Positions 7,890 to 15,576 are shown, counted from the first letter of the stretch. The stretch: 22,553 bases of DNA from Desulforudis sp. (GCA_014859075.1 JACUUW010000009.1:1-22553); one strand, 5' to 3'. Made by a program: numbers and translations. The notes: a model not told the origin generated them from the sequence alone.

Positions 7890-9028
7890 TCCCGACCCCC
7901 CTTCGCCAGCGATTTGCGCCCACCGTTGATCCCGTCCCCGGCCTCCGGCTCCTCGTCCAGGGCCTGGGACTCCACCAACTTTTTCAGATCTTCAATACGG
8001 TCACGGGTGGCGACCAGCGTCCGCTTGCCGCACCGCACCACGATCAAGTCCTGCACACCGACCAGGGCGATGGTCTCTTCAGTGTCCTCGCTGAAGACGA
8101 TGTTGGACTCGGCCCCGAGGACTCTCACCCGGCCCCGGCAGGCGTTATTCAGCGCGTCTTTTGCCAGGAAGGCCTCAAGCGCGGGCCACCCACCCACGTC
8201 GCTCCAGGAGAACGGTGCGGCGATCGCCCGCACGTTTACCGCCTTTTCCATCACCCCATAGTCTATAGAGATCGATGGGATGGATGCAAACACCTTGCGC
8301 AGTTCGGCCGGCCAATCCGCCAGTCCGTCCACCGCGACCAGCTTACGGAGATGTCGGAAGTGCCCGGGCAGGTGCGTTTCAATTTCGTTCAGCAGCGCGT
8401 TTGTGTTCCAGACGAACATCCCGCTGTTCCACAGGAAGGTGCCCTTCTCCAGGTAGATCCGGGCCGTTTCCACATCGGGTTTTTCCTTGAACCGCAGAAC
8501 TCTGTAGTGGGCGATTCCGCCGTCGTCGGCCAGTTGCTCACCCAGTTCCAGATAACCGTAACCGGTCGCCGGGTAGGTGGGCGGGATGCCGAAGGTATAC
8601 AGTGCGTCGTCCCGCCGGGCGGCGGCCACGGCCGACATCAACGCCTGCCGAAACCGGTCCACCGGCTCAATCATATGATCCGCCGGCAGCACCGCCAGCA
8701 CCGGGGTGCCGAACCGCCGGCGGCACAGGAAGGCCGCCAAACCCACCGCCCCGGCCGTGTCGCGGCGCATAGGCTCGCCGATCACGTTCCCCTCCGGGAT
8801 GTCGGGAAGCTGCTCGTGCACCAGGGGCACAAAACCTTCGTTCGTCAGCACCAGCACCCGCTCGGGCGGGACGAGGACCGCCACGCGGTCGTAGGTACCC
8901 TGCAGCAGCGAGCGGTCGTCAAACAACCTAAGGAACTGCTTGGGCATTCCCGCCGTACTGAGCGGCCAGAAACGCGTCCCGACCCCACCCGCGATAATCA
9001 CGGCCACCAGTCCGTCTTGCTTCGACAT
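7886..9028 (-). CDS. manC: Mannose-1-phosphate guanylyltransferase
   Basis: This 380-residue enzyme makes GDP-mannose from GTP and mannose-1-phosphate. The nucleotidyltransferase signature AGGVGTRFWPLS starts near residue 13, followed by PKQF, LPADHMI, GYGYLE, FKEKPD, WNSGMF, SIDYGVMEKA and FSWSDVGGW, all typical of the monofunctional ManC/GMP family. The long isomerase extension of bifunctional ManC-PMI proteins is absent. I chose the ATG at 9028: GGAGG lies nine bases upstream and abuts the alternative GTG at 9037. It starts 15 bases after the short GH130 gene and overlaps manB by four bases, so it is coupled to both. It supplies the activated donor for the two GT4 enzymes. Confidence 0.93.
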   Translation of the reverse strand: MSKQDGLVAVIIAGGVGTRFWPLSTAGMPKQFLRLFDDRSLLQGTYDRVAVLVPPERVLVLTNEGFVPLVHEQLPDIPEGNVIGEPMRRDTAGAVGLAAFLCRRRFGTPVLAVLPADHMIEPVDRFRQALMSAVAAARRDDALYTFGIPPTYPATGYGYLELGEQLADDGGIAHYRVLRFKEKPDVETARIYLEKGTFLWNSGMFVWNTNALLNEIETHLPGHFRHLRKLVAVDGLADWPAELRKVFASIPSISIDYGVMEKAVNVRAIAAPFSWSDVGGWPALEAFLAKDALNNACRGRVRVLGAESNIVFSEDTEETIALVGVQDLIVVRCGKRTLVATRDRIEDLKKLVESQALDEEPEAGDGINGGRKSLAKGGRE

Positions 9029-9043
9029 GTCGAACACCCTCCG

Positions 9044-9988
9044 TTAAAGGGGGCTGCGGGAACGGTCCAAACACAGGGCCGTCAACTCGTCAAGCCGCGC
9101 GGTGCCCACGCACATCACGCTGTCCGCGCCGCCCCAGTAGATCTTGACCGTGCCGTCATCCTCAGGCACCGCGCCGCATGTAAACACGACGTTGTGCACG
9201 TAACCCGTCACCTCCCAGGGGTCTTCGGGCTGCAGGATCCAGTCGTCGGCCACACCCAGTATTGTCGCCGGATCTTCCAGGTCGTGCAGCGCCACGCCCA
9301 GTCGGTACACCGAACCGTCCATGGTCGGAAACACCCCGTGGAAGATGTGCAGCCAGCCGTCTTTGGTCTTGATCGGGGTCGCCCCCGGCCCGATCTTCAT
9401 CTCGTCCCAGTGGTACTTGACCGGTTTCATCACCACCCTCGAGTCTCCCCAGTGCACCAGGTCGGGCGAGTACGAGATCCATACCGACCAGGGCGCGATT
9501 TCGGAGTGGGGCCGGTCAAGACGCGCGTACCGGCCGCCGAACCGTTCCGGAAAGATCACCACGTTCCGGTAGTCGGCCTGGGTGATGAGCGCCACCCGTT
9601 CAACGTCCACGAAGTCCTTTGTGCGGGCCAGCGCGATCCGCACCCCGTCGCGCGAATAGGCGCTGTAGGTCATCAGGTACTCGCCCTCCAGCGCGCAGAT
9701 ACGCAGGTCTTCCACACCAAATTCTTCGTATTCGGCAAAAATACCTGCCTGGGCCGGCACTAGAAACGGTTTCGGGTCGACTTTGAAGGTATAGCCGTCC
9801 TCACTCTCGGCCAACCCGATGATCGACCGGCCGTTGTGCCGGTGGGAACGAAACAGCATCACGTACCGTCCCTGATGTTTCACCACTCCCGCGTTGTGTA
9901 TGGTGGCCACCGGGTAAGGCACGTCGTCCCGGGTCAGTATGGGGTTATTGCGGTATCGTTTAACAATGGACTGTCGCACAAAAACCAT
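9044..9988 (-). CDS. GH130 family beta-mannoside phosphorylase-like protein, short form
   Basis: A 314-residue protein of usual GH130 length, second gene of the operon. The catalytic acid is in FGVEDLR (D94 from the ATG at 9988). RLDRPHSE (156-163) provides the phosphate-site arginine candidates, KTKDGW a lysine (K208) and IFHGVF a histidine (H217). The retained Arg/Lys/His set argues for a phosphorylase rather than a hydrolase. Start choice is not certain. The run GGAGAGGGAGG ends right at the ATG, and a GTG nine bases further (residue 4) would be better spaced. It is clearly diverged from the 493-residue GH130 protein of the same operon, suggesting different chain lengths or acceptors. A likely division is one enzyme for oligomannans and one for mannobiose, as described in Thermoanaerobacter. 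Confidence 0.87.
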   Translation of the reverse strand: MVFVRQSIVKRYRNNPILTRDDVPYPVATIHNAGVVKHQGRYVMLFRSHRHNGRSIIGLAESEDGYTFKVDPKPFLVPAQAGIFAEYEEFGVEDLRICALEGEYLMTYSAYSRDGVRIALARTKDFVDVERVALITQADYRNVVIFPERFGGRYARLDRPHSEIAPWSVWISYSPDLVHWGDSRVVMKPVKYHWDEMKIGPGATPIKTKDGWLHIFHGVFPTMDGSVYRLGVALHDLEDPATILGVADDWILQPEDPWEVTGYVHNVVFTCGAVPEDDGTVKIYWGGADSVMCVGTARLDELTALCLDRSRSPL

Positions 9989-10013
9989 CCTCCCTCTCCA
10001 GGTCTTGCCTCTA

Positions 10014-11039
10014 TCAGGCCGTCCTGGTGCTCTTCGCCAAAATCATCCGGTAGACCCCAAGGTAATCGTTCACCATGCGTTCGGCTGTGAAACGCCGCTC
10101 GACGGTTTTGCGGCAGGCGGTTCGATCGAGAAAGGCGATCCGGTCGATGGCACGCACCGCCGCCTCCACGTCCGGAACCAAAAAGCCGTTCCGGCCGTGT
10201 TCGATGAGCTCGGGCATGCTGCCCCGCGGGAAGGCGATGACCGGAGTACCGCAAGCCATGGCCTCGATGACCGAAAGCCCGAAGGGTTCGTTAAAGCTGA
10301 TGGGATGCAGCAAGGCGTAGGCACCGCCCAGCAAGCGGTCGCGTTCCAAAGGGCCGACGCTGCCGACGTAGACGACCCGCTCCCCGTCAAGGCGCGGCCG
10401 TACCGCTCGGTCGTAGTAGCCCTGATCCTGAACGATTCCCGCCATTACCAGCCTGCGGCCGGCAGACGCGGCGATCTCAATCGCTTCGCGCGCCCCTTTG
10501 TCGGGGTGAATGCGCCCGAAGAAAAGCAGATAGTCTTCCGGCCGGGGTTGAAAGGTGAATCGTTCAATGTCGATGCCATGGTGGACAGTGGCCAGGTAGT
10601 CCAGTTCGGGTGACCGGTCGGCATCGCTGATGGAGACGTAGAAGGCCTTTCCGTTGTATTTCCGATACACCGGCAATATTTTCGGTGACGAGAAGCCGTG
10701 GATCGTGGTCAACACCGGGGTCTTCACCAGGCCGCTGTAAGTCAGGGGCAGAAAATCAAAATGGTTGTGAATCAGGTCGAATTCAGCGGCGGATTCAAAG
10801 ACCGCCGCGATGTGCAGGCTTTCCACGACTTTCGGTTCAATGGACCGGTCCTCTTCATAGCCCTGCGCACACACCGCCCGCAAATTCCCCGCCGTTTCGG
10901 AATCGGCCGTGGCGAACAGGGTTACGTCCACCCCTTTCGCAACCAGGCCCTCGGTCAACAACGAAACCACTCTTTCCCAGGGACCATAGTGGCGAGGGGG
11001 TGTCCTCCAGGCAATGGGTGAAAGCATGGCTACACGCAT
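10014..11039 (-). CDS. GT4 family glycosyltransferase, first gene of the mannose operon
   Basis: A 341-residue retaining GT-B glycosyltransferase. The N-terminus (MRVAMLSPIAWRTPPRHYGP, W21 onward) resembles the AviGT4-like subgroup. FFGRIHPDKG (173-182) and an intact EX7E motif with E251 and E259 (EPFGLSVIEAMACG) form the nucleotide-sugar site. Three motifs, HNHFDF, IHGF and HHGID, fit the GT4 fold. No signal peptide or membrane helix is visible, so it is cytosolic or peripheral. GGGAGG lies seven bases before the ATG. It is followed after 25 bases by the short GH130 gene. With manB and manC in the same operon, GDP-mannose is the likely donor; the acceptor is unknown. It could start the chain or extend it, while the GT4-barrel fusion does the other step. 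Confidence 0.85.
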   Translation of the reverse strand: MRVAMLSPIAWRTPPRHYGPWERVVSLLTEGLVAKGVDVTLFATADSETAGNLRAVCAQGYEEDRSIEPKVVESLHIAAVFESAAEFDLIHNHFDFLPLTYSGLVKTPVLTTIHGFSSPKILPVYRKYNGKAFYVSISDADRSPELDYLATVHHGIDIERFTFQPRPEDYLLFFGRIHPDKGAREAIEIAASAGRRLVMAGIVQDQGYYDRAVRPRLDGERVVYVGSVGPLERDRLLGGAYALLHPISFNEPFGLSVIEAMACGTPVIAFPRGSMPELIEHGRNGFLVPDVEAAVRAIDRIAFLDRTACRKTVERRFTAERMVNDYLGVYRMILAKSTRTA

Positions 11040-11118
11040 GATTCGCCCTCCCAGACAGAGAACGGTTCGGATGGCCTTTAAACCCTGTCACCGTTCGCTC
11101 TAGTGATACTTTGTTATT

Positions 11119-11127
11119 ATTATAACA
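11119..11127 (-). promoter_or_regulatory. Extended -10 promoter of the mannose operon
   Basis: On the minus strand TGTTATAAT (11127-11119) is a perfect extended -10. No good -35 is found at the usual spacing, as is common for extended -10 promoters. It lies in the 121-base gap between khtU and the first glycosyltransferase gene, giving a leader of about 70 bases. Confidence 0.55.
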
Positions 11128-11160
11128 TACTCATTAACTGACGCGGACCGCTTTCAGCTC

Positions 11161-12342
11161 TTAGGCTGATAATTTGTTGTTTTCAGCAGGCGGCGGTTTA
11201 AAATAGCGCTGGTCGACCCACTTGGCCCACTTGGGAGCTCTGTTGAAAAAGACTATCCCGACGACGGCCGTGACAAGAATGTAGATGCCGCTGAAGACTC
11301 GGAGTTGCGGGGGGGCCATGGTGGCGATAATGGCGGAGAACTCTCCCCTCTGGCCCAGGGACAGCCCGGCGCGAACCGCCCCTCTGGGTGCCAGGCCGTA
11401 AAGACGACCCCCGTAAAATCCGACCAGCAGCTTGGCGAAGACCGACCAGAGCGCGAGCACCACCAACAAAGCGACAAGGGGGACGCCTTCCCTGATGGCG
11501 ATAGTGGTGCCGAACCAGAAGAAGAAGAAGGGCAGCGTGATGTCCCGCAGCGGCAGAACCAGATGATCCAGTTCCTTGGCGCGTCCGGTTTCCGACAGCA
11601 TCACCCCCGCCAGAAAAGCACCCAGCACCTCGGACAATCCCAGGACCATGGCCAGTCCGGCGTAGCAAAACGCCAAGCCCACGGCGAAAAGCGGCATCAG
11701 GTCTGTCTCCATGTGTTTTTCCACAAAGGCACCCAGTTTTCGAAACCCGAAATATCCGATCAGAATCGCGCCCGCGGTTACGCCCACAATTTTCAACAGC
11801 AGCAAACCTAGCCCCAGGGCGCTGATGTCAGCACCCGAGTGGATGCCGGCCAAAAAAGAAACCAGGATGGGCGCGACCAGGTCCTCGAAAATCAACAGGG
11901 CGAGGATGTATTCGGCCTCGGGGTTGGCCAGCCTTTTCTTGTCCTCGAGCATTTTGATGGTGATTGAGGAACTGCTGGCGTAAGCTACGGCCCCGATCAG
12001 AAAGGCCAGCGTCAAGCTGAGTCCGAACGCCAACGCGATCAAAAAGCCGACGCCCAGGTTCAGCACGATGTCCAACAGTCCCGCCGGCCAGATCCTCCTA
12101 GAGACATCGACCATTCTGTTGAGAGGGAACTCAAGGCCCAGCAGGAAAAATAACAGGACGATACCGATCTCCGCCACGCGGTGCAGGGTCTCGTGGTCAC
12201 CCACCAAACCGCCCAGGGCGGTGCCCAAAACAATAAACGCCAGCACGGCCGGCAGTTTGATCTTGTGGGAGAGTATGCCGAGACTGAAAAAGGTGAACAG
12301 CATAACGCCCCCAACCAGAAGGAAGGGCCAGTGTTCGGGCAT
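11161..12342 (-). CDS. khtU: K+/H+ antiporter membrane subunit (CPA2 family, KhtU-like)
   Basis: This 393-residue protein has about 12 hydrophobic helices and belongs to the monovalent cation:proton antiporter-2 family. Family features include FLLGLEFPL, the unwound-helix region AYASSSSITIKML, FEDLVAPILVSF (acidic pair in a membrane helix), GLSEVLGAFLAGVMLSET and LGQRGEFSAII. It lacks a C-terminal RCK domain. The partner encoded just upstream, with a gap of only three bases, supplies it. In Bacillus subtilis, KhtU expels K+ in exchange for H+ under the control of KhtT. The ATG has an AGGAG inside the end of khtT. The protein likely protects against excess K+, alkali or electrophile stress. 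Confidence 0.88.
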   Translation of the reverse strand: MPEHWPFLLVGGVMLFTFFSLGILSHKIKLPAVLAFIVLGTALGGLVGDHETLHRVAEIGIVLLFFLLGLEFPLNRMVDVSRRIWPAGLLDIVLNLGVGFLIALAFGLSLTLAFLIGAVAYASSSSITIKMLEDKKRLANPEAEYILALLIFEDLVAPILVSFLAGIHSGADISALGLGLLLLKIVGVTAGAILIGYFGFRKLGAFVEKHMETDLMPLFAVGLAFCYAGLAMVLGLSEVLGAFLAGVMLSETGRAKELDHLVLPLRDITLPFFFFWFGTTIAIREGVPLVALLVVLALWSVFAKLLVGFYGGRLYGLAPRGAVRAGLSLGQRGEFSAIIATMAPPQLRVFSGIYILVTAVVGIVFFNRAPKWAKWVDQRYFKPPPAENNKLSA

Positions 12343-12345
12343 GCG

Positions 12346-12837
12346 TTAATGCTCCTGTTCTGTGCACATCGACTCTAACGCCTTGGTCTGGGCCCTCTTG
12401 CCGATGGCCATTAATACATCCCCGGGCAGCAACGCTTCTTCCACGTCCGGGCTGCCGATGATCTCGTCCCCGCGCTGAATGCCGATGACGGTGGCCCCGG
12501 TTATGGTCCTGATCCTGGTATCTTTGATTTTCCGGTTCGCCACCTCGGAGCGGGGGGCGACCTGGATCCACTCAATCCGGATGTTCTTCAGCAGCGTATC
12601 CAGACGGTCGCCGCTGACCGGCTGGTAGTCGACACCCAGGAGAATCGCGCCCACTTTGCGGGCCTCTTCGTCGTTGAGCTCAAAGGTCAAAAGGGGCTCA
12701 TCGTCGTCTTCGTCGCGCATGAAATAGATCTCCCGGCGCCCGGTGTGGTGAATGATGATCACAAACATCGACCCTTCCACCGGATATATCGTGTACTTCC
12801 GGCCGATTCCCGGCAGATCGGCACATTTGATCTGCAA
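12346..12837 (-). CDS. khtT: Regulatory subunit of the K+/H+ antiporter (KhtT-like, RCK_C/TrkA-C domain)
   Basis: A 163-residue cytosolic protein, nearly the length of B. subtilis KhtT. The N-terminal part has DLPGIGRKYTI and IIIHHTGRREIY, which closely match KhtT. An RCK_C (TrkA-C) domain occupies about residues 85-155 (VIGIQRGDEIIGSPDVEEAL, then LPGDVLMAIG). In B. subtilis this domain binds cyclic di-AMP and activates the antiporter, so the same control is expected. It starts with TTG at 12837. GGAGG lies ten bases upstream and no other in-frame start fits. A possible AT-rich promoter is near 12875-12895. Confidence 0.88.
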   Translation of the reverse strand: MQIKCADLPGIGRKYTIYPVEGSMFVIIIHHTGRREIYFMRDEDDDEPLLTFELNDEEARKVGAILLGVDYQPVSGDRLDTLLKNIRIEWIQVAPRSEVANRKIKDTRIRTITGATVIGIQRGDEIIGSPDVEEALLPGDVLMAIGKRAQTKALESMCTEQEH

Positions 12838-12944
12838 GTCCTCACCCCCTCCGGCGATGATATTCGGTTGAAGCTATAATGGTATTTTAAAGTGACCGTG
12901 ATAATCCGTAAAGCCGATACTGTGTCGACAGCGCCGGCGGCAGT

Positions 12945-12975
12945 GAGAAAAGGTCCCGCCGATTCCAACGGGACC
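12945..12975 (-). terminator. Hairpin with T-run on the minus strand upstream of khtT
   Basis: GGTCCCG (12975-12969 on the minus strand) pairs perfectly with CGGGACC (12958-12952) across a 10-base loop and is followed by TTTTCT. It would stop minus-strand transcription entering khtT from the right. I see no intact minus-strand gene to its right before the YkvI-like gene. Confidence 0.5.
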
Positions 12976-13012
12976 ATTGTGGGGTACGGGCTTTTCGCCC
13001 TCGTCGAGAAGA

Positions 13013-13258
13013 ATGGCTGGAAAAGGCGGCGTCGGCAAGACCAGCCTCTCGGCCGGGCTGGTCACATTTCGGGATGCGCCGATTTGGGGGAACATTGGCT
13101 GGCACGAGGAACTGCTGACCGAAGCCCTGCGAGAATACGCGCATATGATGCTTCCTACTGCCTGGACGAAGTGCAGACAATCCGGAAGGCGATTTTGCAG
13201 GGATAAGTCATCGCCCAAAATGGGCTGCTCTCTTGCCAAAACCGTCAACATTAAATAA
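13013..13258 (+). pseudogene. Relic carrying a deviant Walker A motif (ParA/CooC/Mrp-like P-loop)
   Basis: One plus-strand frame reads MAGKGGVGKTSLSAGLV from 13013. This is the deviant Walker A loop (KGGVGKT) of MinD/ParA/CooC-type ATPases. The rest (IGWHEELLTEALREYAH and onward) shows neither the switch nor the Walker B motifs. Another frame ends at 13206 with a plausible tail (YDASYCLDEVQTIRKAILQG). This looks like a gene reduced by deletion and frameshift. The motif could also be chance. There is no clear ribosome site; the nearest in-frame start upstream is GTG 12977. Confidence 0.35.
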
Positions 13259-13307
13259 AATAAACTCATTTACCAGTTAATCTAACAGTTTGGGGGGGTT
13301 ATTACTA

Positions 13308-14090
13308 ATGAAGCTTGATGAAACCGTGATCTCAAGGGCGATAATCGAAACCTACATGTCCAAGCTTCTCTCCTGCCTCGAAGTGGACGTGGAAATCGCC
13401 GGCGGGGGTCCATCCGGCTTAACGGCTGCTTATTACCTAGCCAAGGCCGGATACCGGGCCACCGTGTACGAGCGCAAGCTCAGCGTGGGCGGCGGTATGT
13501 GGGGCGGCGCGGCGATGATGAATGAAATCGTTTTTCAGGAACCCGCCCGACCCATCTTCGAGGAGTTCGGTGTGCATATCAAACGATACGCCGACAACTA
13601 CTACACGGCCTCGTCGGTGGAGTGCGTGGCCGCCCTGACTCTCGGCGCCTGCCGGGCCGGGGCCAACATAATGAACCTGGTCAGCGCCGAAGACGTAGTC
13701 CTGCACAATAACCGGGTTTCGGGCCTGGTCCTCAACTGGAGCGCGGTCGACCTAGCCAGGCTCCACGTTGACCCCATCGCCACTCGATCGCGTTTCGTGG
13801 TCGACGCTACCGGACACGACATGTCGATAGTCCAGATCCTGGCCCGCAAAGCCGGGGTCCAACTTAACACCGCATCGGGCCGGGCGCAGGGCGAAAAGCC
13901 CATGTGGGCCGACATTGGCGAAACGCAGATCATGGACAACACCACCGAGGTCTATCCCGGACTCTACGTCGCCGGGATGGCCGCCAACGCTGTCCACGGC
14001 GGTTACCGCATGGGCGCCATTTTCGGAGGCATGCTTCTTTCCGGACAACGCGTGGCCCAGATGATTATCGACCGGCTAGGATCAGAATAA
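13308..14090 (+). CDS. thi4: Sulfide-dependent thiamine thiazole synthase (Thi4 family)
   Basis: This 260-residue flavoprotein-like enzyme makes the thiazole phosphate moiety of thiamine from NAD and glycine. The dinucleotide-binding loop is GGGPSGLTAAYYLAKAGYRA (from residue 32), followed by ERKLSVGGGMWGG. GLYVAGMAANAVHGGYRMG near the C-terminus is also typical. In yeast Thi4 the sulfur donor is a cysteine before MDP. Here the matching segment reads LARLHVDP with His153, as in archaeal enzymes, so external sulfide and iron should be used and turnover should be catalytic. The ATG at 13308 follows a G-rich ribosome site. A TTG at 13290 in the same frame is less likely. No thiamine riboswitch is visible upstream, and no other thi genes are nearby. 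Confidence 0.92.
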   Translation: MKLDETVISRAIIETYMSKLLSCLEVDVEIAGGGPSGLTAAYYLAKAGYRATVYERKLSVGGGMWGGAAMMNEIVFQEPARPIFEEFGVHIKRYADNYYTASSVECVAALTLGACRAGANIMNLVSAEDVVLHNNRVSGLVLNWSAVDLARLHVDPIATRSRFVVDATGHDMSIVQILARKAGVQLNTASGRAQGEKPMWADIGETQIMDNTTEVYPGLYVAGMAANAVHGGYRMGAIFGGMLLSGQRVAQMIIDRLGSE

Positions 14091-14158
14091 AGTCATCCGG
14101 TTGGTCAAGCGACACCCGGTACGTCGTCGTCCTCGGTCTGGGTCCCCGGTCTGAGTCG

Positions 14159-14187
14159 TTGACAACGACAATCCGCTGTGCTATCAT
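14159..14187 (+). promoter_or_regulatory. Strong promoter of tRNA-Leu
   Basis: TTGACA (14159-14164), a 17-base spacer and TATCAT (14182-14187) form a near-consensus promoter about 20 bases before the tRNA. The -35 lies inside a perfect inverted repeat GTCGTT-GAC-AACGAC (14155-14169). Confidence 0.8.
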
Positions 14188-14212
14188 ATTTTACGTGACA
14201 AATCTGACATCT

Positions 14213-14298
14213 GCGGCAGTGGCGGAAAGGCAGACGCGCTAGATTCAGGATCTAGTGTCCGTACGGACGTGGAGGTTCAAATCCTCTCTGCCGCACCA
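14213..14298 (+). tRNA. tRNA-Leu (anticodon CAG)
   Basis: The acceptor stem GCGGCAG (14213-14219) pairs with CTGCCGC (14288-14294), followed by A and an encoded CCA (14296-14298). The anticodon stem CTAGA/TCTAG encloses TTCAGGA, giving anticodon CAG, which reads CTG. A long variable arm (GTCCGTACGGAC) identifies a class II tRNA, and GGTTCAAATCC is the T-arm. All stems close. Confidence 0.97.
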
Positions 14299-14314
14299 AA
14301 TAGCAGAGCGACAA

Positions 14315-14348
14315 GGGTTTCGGGTTTCATCCGAAATCTTTTCTGTTG
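14315..14348 (+). terminator. Terminator of tRNA-Leu
   Basis: GGTTTCGG (14316-14323) pairs with CCGAAATC (14331-14338), with one G-T pair and a 7-base loop. TTTTCTGTTGTT follows. It is placed 17 bases after the tRNA CCA end and before the convergent permease gene. Confidence 0.8.
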
Positions 14349-14374
14349 TTCCAGACTGAAAGGGTCGCTTTCAA

Positions 14375-15439
14375 TCAGGTGATGAGCCCCCGGTAGCGTT
14401 CCCTGGCAAAGGTGTAGGTGAGTCCGCCCAGAAGGAGGATTCCGGCCACACCCACGGCTGAGTACAGGTAGCGGACCAGGGATGGAAAGCCCAATTGGGC
14501 CGCCGCGAGGGCGATCGTGCCGGCCAGGAGTGTCGTGATTCTAAAACGGGCACTCTCCGCCGGGGCGAGACGGGCTGCAAATCCATACAGGGCGCCCACG
14601 GCCGTGGTGTAGATGGCGGCAAGAAGGGCAAATGAGTACAAGAAACCGAGGAACGGTGACAGGCGGCCGGCAACTGAAGCCATTGGGATAGGAAAGCCGA
14701 GGGCTCCGGGAACCGCAATGATGGCCAGATTGATGGCCAGAATTCCCAGACCCAGGCCGATCCCGCCTAGAAGCGCACCCTCGCCGATGACACGTCCTTT
14801 TTGGGCAAGAGCCCCCAAGGGGGCCAGGATCGCCACGGCGATCACGATGTTGTAGGAGACGTAGGTCAGGGCGGACAGGGGCCAATAGGGGACCACGGCC
14901 TCCCAGGGCCGATTGACGAGGAGCAGTTGGGTAAGGCTGACCGGATTGGAGGCGAGGGTTGCCGATACCACTCCCAGGACGACGACGAGAAGGACCGGAA
15001 CAACAAAACTGAGCACCGACACCAAGGCCCTTAGGCCCAGGACAACCGTTGCGGCACTTGCTGCCACCATCGCCGCGCTTCCCCAAAGGACAGGGAGGTT
15101 GAACTGCTGTGCGAATACCGCGCCAGCGCCGGCAGCCATGGCCGAGAAGGAGCCAAACAGAAAGAACGTTGTCACCCCGTCGGTGAAGACGCTCAGGTAT
15201 TTCCCGCCGCTGTAGCGAAGGAGCTCGAGATGGGAAGTGGCGCCCAGCCTCCGTCCCAGGTCAAGGATTACGGAACCAAAGAAGACAAAGAGGATACTCG
15301 ACAGAATTATGGCCAGGATACTGTTAGGGCCGAAAAGCGAGAAGTACTGAAGTACTTCCTGACCCGAAGCGAAACCTGCCCCGATCGTTACACCTATGTA
15401 GGCACTGGCAATCTCAAAGGTCGTCACTCTTTTTTCCAT
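14375..15439 (-). CDS. YkvI-like integral membrane permease
   Basis: A 354-residue protein with about ten hydrophobic helices. It begins MEKRVTTFEIASAYIG and continues VTIGAGFASGQEVLQYF. This glycine-rich first helix is diagnostic of the YkvI family, distant relatives of the LeuT-fold amino-acid/sodium symporters. The substrate is not known. The ATG at 15439 was chosen over a TTG at 15466 because the family signature starts right after it. The ribosome site is weak (GAAG). It converges with tRNA-Leu and does not appear to be in an operon with its neighbours. Confidence 0.82.
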   Translation of the reverse strand: MEKRVTTFEIASAYIGVTIGAGFASGQEVLQYFSLFGPNSILAIILSSILFVFFGSVILDLGRRLGATSHLELLRYSGGKYLSVFTDGVTTFFLFGSFSAMAAGAGAVFAQQFNLPVLWGSAAMVAASAATVVLGLRALVSVLSFVVPVLLVVVLGVVSATLASNPVSLTQLLLVNRPWEAVVPYWPLSALTYVSYNIVIAVAILAPLGALAQKGRVIGEGALLGGIGLGLGILAINLAIIAVPGALGFPIPMASVAGRLSPFLGFLYSFALLAAIYTTAVGALYGFAARLAPAESARFRITTLLAGTIALAAAQLGFPSLVRYLYSAVGVAGILLLGGLTYTFARERYRGLIT

Positions 15440-15576
15440 AGCTTCAGTATTGGACCCCGGCCGCAAAGCTATGTATGAACCTTCGTGATGTTAGCAGCAC
15501 CGGAGACGTTCCGTGCCGCTTGACTTGTGATTCTCTACTTGGGCTAAAGAAGGTGATTGGTGAGCGACCATTATGA

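Noticed and set aside
8351..9763. Plus-strand open frame of 470 codons opposite manC and GH130
   Set aside because: It spans two well-supported genes on the opposite strand, is rich in His, Arg and Val as antisense frames are, and has no recognisable motif.
12874..13269. 131-codon minus-strand frame upstream of khtT
   Set aside because: It crosses a terminator-like hairpin and the Walker A relic on the other strand, and its sequence shows no domain.
13206..13307. Possible thiamine (TPP) riboswitch before thi4
   Set aside because: The gap is too short and none of the conserved riboswitch core words is present.
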